Assembly: GCA_038232255.1 (NCBI GenBank)
Contig: JBBSIF010000082.1
Span: 1-11,893, forward strand
DNA length: 11,893 nucleotides
Reading direction: 5' to 3'
Origin: JAWWPG01 sp038232255
GTDB lineage: Bacteria; Actinomycetota; Actinomycetes; Propionibacteriales; Nocardioidaceae
Shown: positions 6,258 through 11,893 of the stretch, piece by piece
How positions within the stretch are numbered: position 1 is the first letter of the stretch
Layout of the letters: every line of letters begins with the position of its first letter
Notes under the pieces: generated by a model
Told to the model about the DNA's origin: nothing
Databases searched by the model: none
What the model saw: only the letters and a program-made list of their open reading frames with translations
Position numbers and translations under genes: made by a program

Positions 6258-6853
6258 CCGTACGGGTTCTTGTGCAGGTACTGCTGGTGGTAGTCCTCGG
6301 CGTAGAAGTACTCCGACAGCGGCAGGATCGACGTGGTGATCTCGGCGTAGCCCGCCTTGGTCATGACGGCCTGGTACGCCGCCCGTGACGCGACGGCCTC
6401 CGCCTGCTGCTCCTCGCTCGTGGTGAGGATGACGGAGCGGTACTGGCTGCCGTGGTCGTTGCCCTGGCGCATTCCCTGGGTCGGGTCGTGGCTCTCCCAG
6501 AACACCTTGAGCAGGTCGGCGTACGACACCCTCGTGGGGTCGAAGACCACCCGAACCACCTCCGCGTGCCCGGTCCGTCCGCTGCACACCTCGTCGTACG
6601 ACGGGTTCGGCGTCACTCCACCGGCGTAGCCGACGGAGGTCGACCAGACACCGGGAAGCTGCCAGAACGTCTTCTCCTCGCCCCAGAAGCAGCCCAGCCC
6701 GAAGACGGCGACCTGCAGCCCCTTCGGCAGCTCGCCCTCCAGGGGAGTGCCGAGGACTGCGTGCTTCGCCGGCAGCTCGAAACGGCGTTCCGGCCTTCCG
6801 GGCAACGCGTTCGCAGTGCTCGGCAGCTCGGTCTTGGTCCGCCTGAATATCAT
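6215..6853 (-). CDS. msrA: peptide-methionine (S)-S-oxide reductase MsrA
   Basis: A 212-residue cytoplasmic repair enzyme that reduces methionine-S-sulfoxide, free or in proteins, to methionine. The catalytic motif GLGCFWGEEKTFW carries nucleophile C55; E98 (GHAEVV), D123 (HDPT) and Y138 (GSQYRS) complete the usual active site. KNPYGYC supplies one recycling cysteine, C201. The second recycling cysteine seen in three-cysteine MsrAs such as that of E. coli (GVC...) is absent: the sequence ends GVRFEA. The 40-residue N-terminal extension (LPGRPERRFELP) is normal for the longer actinobacterial/enterobacterial form. The start has AGGAG 8 bases upstream. It is divergent from the GNAT-Nudix gene with only 35 bp between, and its 3' end overlaps the SRPBCC gene by 43 bp. 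Confidence 0.97.
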   Translation of the reverse strand: MIFRRTKTELPSTANALPGRPERRFELPAKHAVLGTPLEGELPKGLQVAVFGLGCFWGEEKTFWQLPGVWSTSVGYAGGVTPNPSYDEVCSGRTGHAEVVRVVFDPTRVSYADLLKVFWESHDPTQGMRQGNDHGSQYRSVILTTSEEQQAEAVASRAAYQAVMTKAGYAEITTSILPLSEYFYAEDYHQQYLHKNPYGYCPLHATGVRFEA

Positions 6854-6877
6854 CGCTGGCTCTCCTAGTCGTCGCTG

Positions 6878-6883
6878 TACGGT
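6878..6883 (+). promoter_or_regulatory. candidate -10 element for a leaderless GNAT-Nudix transcript
   Basis: TACGGT lies 5 bases before the ATG at 6889 and matches TANNNT. The only purine run (GTGAGG) is too close to the ATG to act as a Shine-Dalgarno. The whole 35-bp gap must also hold the msrA promoter, so the two promoters would overlap. Low certainty. Confidence 0.3.
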
Positions 6884-6888
6884 GAGGC

Positions 6889-7836
6889 ATGCCGGTCGTC
6901 AGACAGCTCCACGCTACGACTGACGCGCAGGCCGCTGCCTCGTTATGGCGGGAGGCCACCATCCGGCGCCGGCACGAGCTTGGCCTTGAACCGCTGCCTG
7001 AGGCTGACGTCGCGCTGTCTCGACCCGGCGCTTTCGCCGTGGGTGTCGCCGAGGGCCACGAGCTGCTCTCATTGGCTGCTGCTGTGCCGGCGCGGGCCGA
7101 TGATGCCCGCAGCGTGCACAACGTGCCGGGGCTGGTGCATATTTCATCGGTCGCCACCCGGCCGGACCAGTGGGGAACGGGACTGGCCGGGCGCTGCGTG
7201 CGGGCGGCCATGTGGCAGGCCACCAGGCGCGGGTTCGCACGGGCCCAGCTGTGGACGCACACGTCCAACGCGGGGTCCCGTCGACTGTACGAGCGGGAAG
7301 GGTTCGAGGCGTCGGGACGCCACAAGCTCGACGACCACGGCGAGCCGATGCTGCACTACGTCCGCGAGCTCCCCGTCGCGCCCCGGGTGGCACGTCGCGC
7401 CGCCCGGCTGGTTTGCCTCGACCCTCAGGACCGCGTCCTCGTGCTGCACTGGCGGGACCCGCTCGACGGCTTCCCCTTGTGGGAGCCGCCCGGCGGCGGC
7501 ATCGAGCCCGGCGAGACGCCGTACGACGCCGTGCTGCGTGAGTGGCGCGAGGAGACCGGGCTGCCGGTTCCGACCATGTCCCGCGCCGCCACGCCCGTGG
7601 CACGCGACATGCTGTTCGAGGGCCGGCGAGGCGTCGTGGACGAGGACTTCTTCCTCGGGCGGACCGCGGAGCCCGGTACGCCGGTCCTCGACGGGGCCAC
7701 CGCGCAGGAGCAGACCGACTATCTCGGCTCCGCGTGGGTGCCCTGGGACCAGGTCGCCGCCCTCGAGGACGCTGTCGAGCCCGACCTGCTGCCGGTCCTG
7801 CGGCGGCTCGACCCGCTGGGTCCCTGGGCTCCTTGA
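6889..7836 (+). CDS. GNAT acetyltransferase - Nudix hydrolase fusion protein
   Basis: A 315-residue two-domain protein. Residues 1-160 form a GNAT N-acetyltransferase: the acetyl-CoA pyrophosphate loop is RPDQWGTGLAGR (91-102), preceded by strand LVHISSVAT, and motif B is NAGSRRLYEREGFEASGRH (127-145). Residues about 165-315 form a Nudix hydrolase with a perfect Nudix box, G203-x5-E209-x7-R217-E218-W-x-E221-E222-x-G224-L, the Mg2+ site for cleaving a nucleoside-diphosphate-X substrate. The stretch before it (RVLVLHWRDP..GFPLWEPPGGG) is the usual Nudix lead-in. Both active sites look intact, so the protein may acetylate one compound and hydrolyse another. The substrates cannot be told. It starts at the only ATG preceding the GNAT fold and is divergent from msrA. 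Its last codons run into a repeat field. Confidence 0.93.
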   Translation: MPVVRQLHATTDAQAAASLWREATIRRRHELGLEPLPEADVALSRPGAFAVGVAEGHELLSLAAAVPARADDARSVHNVPGLVHISSVATRPDQWGTGLAGRCVRAAMWQATRRGFARAQLWTHTSNAGSRRLYEREGFEASGRHKLDDHGEPMLHYVRELPVAPRVARRAARLVCLDPQDRVLVLHWRDPLDGFPLWEPPGGGIEPGETPYDAVLREWREETGLPVPTMSRAATPVARDMLFEGRRGVVDEDFFLGRTAEPGTPVLDGATAQEQTDYLGSAWVPWDQVAALEDAVEPDLLPVLRRLDPLGPWAP

Positions 7837-7873
7837 GCGCTGCGCTCCCTGAGCGCTGGGCTCCCCTGGGCCC
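7826..7873. repeat. three degenerate 16-bp tandem units at the 3' end of the GNAT-Nudix gene
   Basis: Units 7826-7841, 7842-7857 and 7858-7873 align as G-G/C-GCTCC-T/C-TGAGCGCT, the third diverging at its end. The first unit overlaps the last codons and stop (TGA 7834-7836) of the gene. GAGCG (7835-7839) and CGCTC (7843-7847) can form a short hairpin with a 3-base loop. Confidence 0.65.
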
Positions 7874-7929
7874 GTGGATACCCGTGGACTTGGCCCCCGG
7901 AGCGCTGGGAACCTTGGCCGTGAGCGCTG
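7835..7929. repeat. four GAGCGCTG copies between convergent genes, possible terminator region
   Basis: GAGCGCTG occurs at 7835-7842, 7851-7858, 7900-7907 and 7922-7929 in the 105-bp gap between the convergent GNAT-Nudix and YdeI-like genes. Because AGCGCT is self-complementary, any two copies can pair. The gap also holds two tandem CCCGTGGA copies (7871-7878, 7881-7888), and GGGCC (7868-7872) can pair with GGCCC (7892-7896) around them. No T-run follows, as is common for actinobacterial terminators. A bidirectional terminator is a reasonable but unproven reading. Confidence 0.5.
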
Positions 7930-7941
7930 CGCGGCGCGGCG

Positions 7942-8520
7942 CTAGTGGATCGTCCGGCCCTCCGCGAGCATCTGCACGAACGCGGCGATCCGCTTGGCGC
8001 GCGTCTGCGGCCGCTTGGCGTCGTGCACACGGAAGAGGATCGCGTAGCGGTTGGCCCTGGTGATGGTCGCGAAGAACTCCTTGGCGGCGGGGTTGGCGTC
8101 GAGGGCCTCTTGCAGATCGTCGGGCACGGTGATGCTGGCCGACCCGCCGTACGCCGCCTTCCACCGGCCGTCAGCCTTCGCGCTCGCCACGTGCGCCAGT
8201 CCCGCCGTGCGCATCCGACCGGCTGCTTCCAGCTGCGCGATGCGGTCGACGTTGGCCTTCGACCACTTGCTGCGTGCCCGTCGAGGAGTGAAGCGCTGCA
8301 GGAAGTACGTGTCGTCGCACGACGCCTTCTGCCCGTCGATCCAGCCGAAGCAGAGCGCTCCGTCCAGGGCCTCGGAGTACGTGACGGTGGGGATCCCGGT
8401 GCTCTTCTTGGCGATCTGCAGCCACACGCCAGGCGCATCCGCGTGCTGCGTCTCCAGCCAGGCCTCCCAGTCGGCTGCGGACTTGAAAGGCAGGATAGGG
8501 AGGTCGTCCTTCGGGCTCAC
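7942..8520 (-). CDS. YdeI/OmpD-associated (bacteriocin-protection) family protein
   Basis: A 192-residue soluble protein of the YdeI/OmdA family. The conserved block is easy to see: GVWLQIAKKSTG (31-42), then TYSEALDGALCFGWIDGQ (47-64), DTYFLQRFTPRRARSKWSKA (70-89) and LEAAGRMRTAGLAHV (97-111). The C-terminal half has the repeat-like PDDLQEALDANPAAKEFFAT (133-152) and ends RIAAFVQMLAEGRTIH, as do many relatives. Homologues were linked to bacteriocin or peptide resistance in enterobacteria, but no biochemical activity is known that I can name. The start is a GTG; upstream TTGGGACC is a weak ribosome-binding site. Both flanks of the gene are repeat-bearing, and it has no same-strand partner close by apart from the hydrolase 203 bp upstream. 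Confidence 0.86.
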   Translation of the reverse strand: MSPKDDLPILPFKSAADWEAWLETQHADAPGVWLQIAKKSTGIPTVTYSEALDGALCFGWIDGQKASCDDTYFLQRFTPRRARSKWSKANVDRIAQLEAAGRMRTAGLAHVASAKADGRWKAAYGGSASITVPDDLQEALDANPAAKEFFATITRANRYAILFRVHDAKRPQTRAKRIAAFVQMLAEGRTIH

Positions 8521-8545
8521 GGTCCCAAGTCTGGCTCAGGGCCTG

Positions 8546-8590
8546 TGCGTCCGCCTGCCTGGGCGTCGTAGCGCTCGGCTGCACGGACGT
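8546..8590. repeat. 45-nt direct repeat, copy 1
   Basis: Identical to copy 2 (8619-8663) over the first 17 bases (TGCGTCCGCCTGCCTGG) and the last 23, with a 5-base variable centre (GCGTC here, TTGCG in copy 2). The ends are complementary: CGTCCG at 8548-8553 and CGGACG at 8584-8589, so each copy can fold into a stem-loop. An AGCGCT palindrome sits in the right half. Confidence 0.85.
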
Positions 8591-8618
8591 TGGTGCCGGT
8601 ACGGCGCTGCGGCCTGGT

Positions 8619-8663
8619 TGCGTCCGCCTGCCTGGTTGCGGTAGCGCTCGGCTGCACGGACGT
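8619..8663. repeat. 45-nt direct repeat, copy 2
   Basis: Second copy, offset by 73 bases from copy 1, with a 28-bp spacer between them (8591-8618). It has the same CGTCCG...CGGACG end pairing. A further 10-bp repeat, CCTGGTTGCG, occurs at 8613-8622 and 8631-8640, the second inside this copy's variable centre, which suggests the centre changed by local slippage. The gap 8521-8723 contains no gene that I would call. Confidence 0.85.
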
Positions 8664-8708
8664 AGGAGCAGCACGTAAGGGCAACGCGAGACGGACGGGG
8701 GGAGCGCG

Positions 8709-8723
8709 CCCCGCACGAGGGGG
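8709..8723 (-). terminator. possible hairpin just after the isochorismatase-type gene
   Basis: Read on the minus strand, CCCC-TCGTGC-GGGG follows the stop codon directly, with another G/C-rich stem option (GGGG 8699-8702 with CCCC 8709-8712) beyond it. There is no T-run. The stem is short, so this is only a possible terminator. Confidence 0.3.
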
Positions 8724-9293
8724 TCAGGTGGCGAACTCGACCTCGGCGGCCGGCGTGATCGTCGAGGTGACGCCGGGGTAGCTGGCCCAGCAGCAGAACA
8801 TGTTGGTGTTGGCGATGACCTGTTTGGCGGTGAGCGGCACCTTCTCGCCGTCGGTCATGTCGAACTCTGAGTCCTTCGTGGTGTGAGCGTCCTCCACCAG
8901 CGTCATGTCGAAGCCCTCGGCAAGAGCGCGGACCGTCGTCGCCCGCACGCACCAGTCGGTCGCCGCCCCGGCGATCACCAGGTGCTGCACGCCGAGCCGG
9001 TCGAGCGTCTCCCGGAGCGACGTCTCCGCGAAGGAGTCGTTGTAGCGCTTGGATACCACGATGTCCTCGGCATCCGGCCGTATCGCCTCGACGATCTGCC
9101 AGCCGTCGGAGCCCTTCACGAGCTCGTCGTCCTCGTGCTGGACCCAGATAACGGGCACGTCGTCAGTCTTGGCCTTCTCGATAAGGCCGCCGATGCGGTC
9201 CACGACGCCGTCGCGGTCGTAGGCGTCGGCGACGACGTCGTTCTGCACGTCGATGGCGACGAGAGCGGACTTGCGCGCTGCTGCCTCGGGCAT
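8724..9293 (-). CDS. isochorismatase-family cysteine hydrolase
   Basis: A 189-residue cytoplasmic hydrolase of the isochorismatase/nicotinamidase-like superfamily, typical in length. The catalytic triad is visible: D15 in ALVAIDVQND, K82 in VVSKRYNDSF, and nucleophile C115 in GAATDWCVRATTVRALAEGF. VIWVQHEDDELVKGSDGWQI (48-67) and LVEDAHTTKDSEFD (132-145) are family-typical, and a C-terminal NTNMFCCW carries two more cysteines. Members act on carbamates, amides, nicotinamide or isochorismate; the exact substrate is not readable here, and the residues do not single out nicotinamidase. The ATG has AAGGAG 8 bases upstream. It is divergent from a WYL regulator with a palindrome between, so that regulator may control it. 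Confidence 0.92.
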   Translation of the reverse strand: MPEAAARKSALVAIDVQNDVVADAYDRDGVVDRIGGLIEKAKTDDVPVIWVQHEDDELVKGSDGWQIVEAIRPDAEDIVVSKRYNDSFAETSLRETLDRLGVQHLVIAGAATDWCVRATTVRALAEGFDMTLVEDAHTTKDSEFDMTDGEKVPLTAKQVIANTNMFCCWASYPGVTSTITPAAEVEFAT

Positions 9294-9349
9294 GAGAGGA
9301 GCTCCTTCGACGAGGGTCGACTACGTGCTGGTTAGCCTAGGAAGCACGT

Positions 9350-9366
9350 CGGACAGTTTCCGTCCG
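9350..9366. promoter_or_regulatory. inverted repeat CGGAC-N7-GTCCG in the divergent promoter
   Basis: A 5-bp inverted repeat with a 7-base loop that abuts and partly overlaps the larger palindrome at 9361-9378. It could be a second operator half-site pair or an alternative structure of the same site. On the minus strand a TAGGCT hexamer (9340 to 9335) nearby may be a -10 for the hydrolase gene. Confidence 0.3.
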
Positions 9367-9378
9367 GTTAACCGAACG
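9361..9378. promoter_or_regulatory. 18-bp imperfect palindrome, candidate operator of the WYL regulator
   Basis: CGTCCGGTTAACCGAACG is symmetric around GGTTAACC with one mismatched pair out of nine. It lies 12 bases before the GTG of the WYL gene and 67 bases before the hydrolase ATG. A related half-site GGTTA recurs at 9330-9334. The length, symmetry and position between divergent genes are what one expects of an operator. Confidence 0.5.
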
Positions 9379-9390
9379 AAGAAGAGATCC

Positions 9391-10384
9391 GTGACACGAC
9401 AGCTGACCGGGAACCCGGCGGGCCGCATCCTGACGCTTCTCGAGCGGGTCCAGGAGCGCCCCGGCATCACCGGACCCCGGCTGGCCGCCGACCTCGACGT
9501 CAGCGAGCGGACGGTCCGACGCTACGTCGCGACTCTCCAGGACCTCGGCATCCCGGTGGAGCCCGCTCGCGGCCGCGCCGGGGGATATCGGCTGCGCGCC
9601 GGCTATCGCATGCCGCCGCTGATGCTCAGCACCGACGAGGCCGTGGCCGTGACGTTGGCGCTCGCGGCGATGAACCGCCCGGACTCCGAGCCCGGTCCCG
9701 ACCGAGCCCCGCCGGTCGAGACCGCGCTGGGCAAGCTGCGCCGAGTCCTCCCGCACGACGTGGCGAGCCGCGTCGACGACGTCCTGGGCGCCGTCACGAG
9801 GCCGCGCGAAGGCTGGGGAGGCCGGCCGGCGCCCGAGCCCGGAATCCTGGCGGCGCTCGCCTCCGGGATCGTGGGCCGGCAGCGCTGTCGGCTCCGCCAC
9901 CACGGACAGGACGGCGCGGTCACCGTCCGCGAGGTCAACCCGTACGGCGTCGCGGTCGTCCAGCACGGCTGGTACCTGCACGCCTGGTGCCATCTGCGCC
10001 AGGACCGTCGTACCTTCCGGATCGACCGGATCGACCGGGTCGACGTCCTCTCGACCAGCTTCACCGCACCGGAGGGCCTCGACGTCGTCGCCACGGTCGA
10101 GCGGGGGCTGGCGCTCGCGCGTCCCGAATGGGCCGTGACGCTGCTCTTGCGCGGCCCGGCCGACGAGGTTGCGCAGTGGATCCCGCGCCACCTGGGGGTC
10201 TGCGAGGCGGTCGACGAGCAGACCACCCGGGTGCGGTCCTCGACCAGGAACCTCGACTACTTCGTGCTGCGGATCAGCGACCACCCGTTCGACATGACGG
10301 TGGTCGAGCCGAGGGAGCTGTGCACCGCCTTCGAGCGTCACGCCGAGCGGATGCGCTCCACCGCGCACGGCTACGCTTCGCTGC

Positions 10385-10392
<8 letters not shown>
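9391..10392 (+). CDS. WYL-domain transcriptional regulator with N-terminal helix-turn-helix
   Basis: A 333-residue regulator. The N-terminal winged helix (about 10-70) reads GRILTLLERVQERPGITGPR, then LAADLDVSERTVRRYVATLQ, DLGIPVEPARGRAGGYRLRAG, the classic DeoR-like HTH_11 of this group. A helical linker with LMLSTDEAVAVTLAL (77-91) follows. The WYL domain lies at about 150-220, with GWYLHAWCHLRQDRRTFRID (193-212) holding the W-Y-L triad and the Arg residues thought to contact a nucleotide or other small ligand. A C-terminal WCX-like domain covers about 235-325. The GTG at 9391 is preferred to the frame's earlier ATG at 9253, which lies inside the divergent hydrolase gene; GAAGAG precedes it. 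Its last 8 bases overlap the metB-like gene, suggesting translational coupling and a shared role. The ligand is unknown. Confidence 0.9.
10372..10377 (+). promoter_or_regulatory. possible internal -10 element before the metB-like gene
   Basis: TACGCT inside the end of the WYL gene lies 7 bases before the ATG at 10385, which has no Shine-Dalgarno. It could permit a leaderless transcript in addition to read-through from the regulator. Weak evidence. Confidence 0.25.
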
Positions 10393-11545
<1,153 letters not shown>

Positions 11546-11563
11546 CCCCCGGGTCCACGCTCG

Positions 11564-11893
11564 ATGGGGCTGGTCTACTGCGTCGACTTCGGCTCGACGT
11601 TCACCAAGGCCGCGCTTGTCGATGTGGACGAGGGGCGGCTCGTGGCGGGCGGCAGCCATCCGACGACGATCCAGACCGACGTGCTCGACGGCTGGGATGC
11701 GCTGCGCTCGGAGATGGAACACCTTGCCGGCAAGGCGGAATGGCCTGTTCTGGCGTGCTCGTCCGCCGGAGGTGGGCTGCGGATCGCGGTCGTCGGCAAC
11801 GAGGAGCTCGTCACGGCCGAGGCCGGTCGGCGGGTGGCGCTGTCGAGCGGCGGACGGGTGGTCCACGTGTCGTCGTACGACGTCGAGCTGGCC
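11564..11893 (+). CDS. glmL: GlmL/MutL-type protein, B12-dependent mutase accessory factor (5' part)
   Basis: The first 110 codons of a gene that runs off the window. The start VYCVDFGSTFTKAALVDVDE (4-23) is an actin/Hsp70-like ATPase phosphate loop, and VLACSSAGGGLRIAVVG (62-78) with ELVTAEAGRRVAL (81-93) is the typical continuation of the glutamate mutase MutL family (about 450-600 residues in full). Members accompany adenosylcobalamin-dependent carbon-skeleton or amino mutases such as glutamate mutase or ornithine aminomutase, probably as ATP-using chaperones that reactivate the enzyme. The gene follows the metB-like gene on the same strand after 18 bp, with no clear Shine-Dalgarno. The mutase itself is not in the window; if present it should be downstream. 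Confidence 0.9.
   Translation, partial: MGLVYCVDFGSTFTKAALVDVDEGRLVAGGSHPTTIQTDVLDGWDALRSEMEHLAGKAEWPVLACSSAGGGLRIAVVGNEELVTAEAGRRVALSSGGRVVHVSSYDVELA

Noticed and set aside
5631..7325. A 564-codon open frame on the minus strand
   Set aside because: It crosses the SRPBCC, msrA and GNAT-Nudix genes in a wrong frame; it is a composition artefact.
8590..8781. A short plus-strand frame whose start looks like a lipoprotein signal (LVASACLVAVALGC)
   Set aside because: It starts at a TTG without a ribosome-binding site, is made largely of the 45-nt repeat and its spacer, and ends inside the hydrolase gene. The lipobox is also imperfect.
9253..9390. A 46-residue N-terminal extension of the WYL regulator
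   Set aside because: It would begin inside the divergent hydrolase gene and read through the palindrome. The GTG at 9391 directly precedes the helix-turn-helix domain and has a purine-rich site before it.

Overview
This is an 11.9 kb piece of chromosome from a high-GC Gram-positive bacterium, most likely an actinobacterium. The genes use G/C-ending codons heavily, GTG starts are frequent, and the families present (WYL regulators, YdeI-like proteins, SnoaL-like proteins, a CorA with a GQN pore motif) are ones I associate with actinobacteria. A Nocardioidaceae- or Intrasporangiaceae-like host would fit, but that is a guess. I see no rRNA, tRNA, CRISPR array, transposase, integrase or phage gene, so this looks like ordinary core/accessory chromosome and not a mobile island.

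Layout. 1-286: an ambiguous open stretch, perhaps the 3' end of a gene that starts outside the window. 363-1445 (+): CorA-type divalent cation channel. 1518-3035 (-): membrane glycosyltransferase of family 39 (PMT_2/ArnT-like), preceded on the same strand by a SnoaL/NTF2-like protein at 3064-3525 (-). That protein is divergent from a TetR regulator at 3605-4255 (+), and an inverted repeat lies between them. 4324-5667 (+): TrmA/RumA-type RNA m5U methyltransferase with an Fe-S cysteine set, overlapping by ATGA the start of a membrane-anchored SRPBCC protein (5664-6257, +). The tail of that gene overlaps the convergent msrA gene (6215-6853, -) by 43 bp.

Divergent from msrA is a GNAT-Nudix fusion (6889-7836, +). 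It is followed by a small repeat field (7826-7929) and then a YdeI/OmpD-associated protein (7942-8520, -). The 203-bp gap 8521-8723 carries a pair of 45-nt direct repeats. An isochorismatase-type cysteine hydrolase (8724-9293, -) is divergent from a WYL-domain regulator (9391-10392, +), with a strong palindrome between them. The regulator overlaps by 8 bp a cystathionine gamma-synthase-type PLP enzyme (10385-11545, +). The window ends inside a MutL/GlmL-type gene (from 11564, +), an accessory-factor family of B12-dependent mutases.

Functional reading. Most genes are independent housekeeping or stress functions: ion transport, RNA modification, methionine sulfoxide repair, sulfur amino-acid metabolism. 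Three small modules stand out: TetR/SnoaL, the WYL regulator with metB and the divergent hydrolase, and the methyltransferase-SRPBCC pair. I did not find a convincing novel multi-gene system. The features most worth a second look are the repeat pair at 8546-8663, the repeat field at 7826-7929, the GNAT-Nudix fusion, the palindrome before the WYL gene, the MsrA that has lost one recycling cysteine exactly where it overlaps its neighbour, and the glmL-like gene at the right edge.
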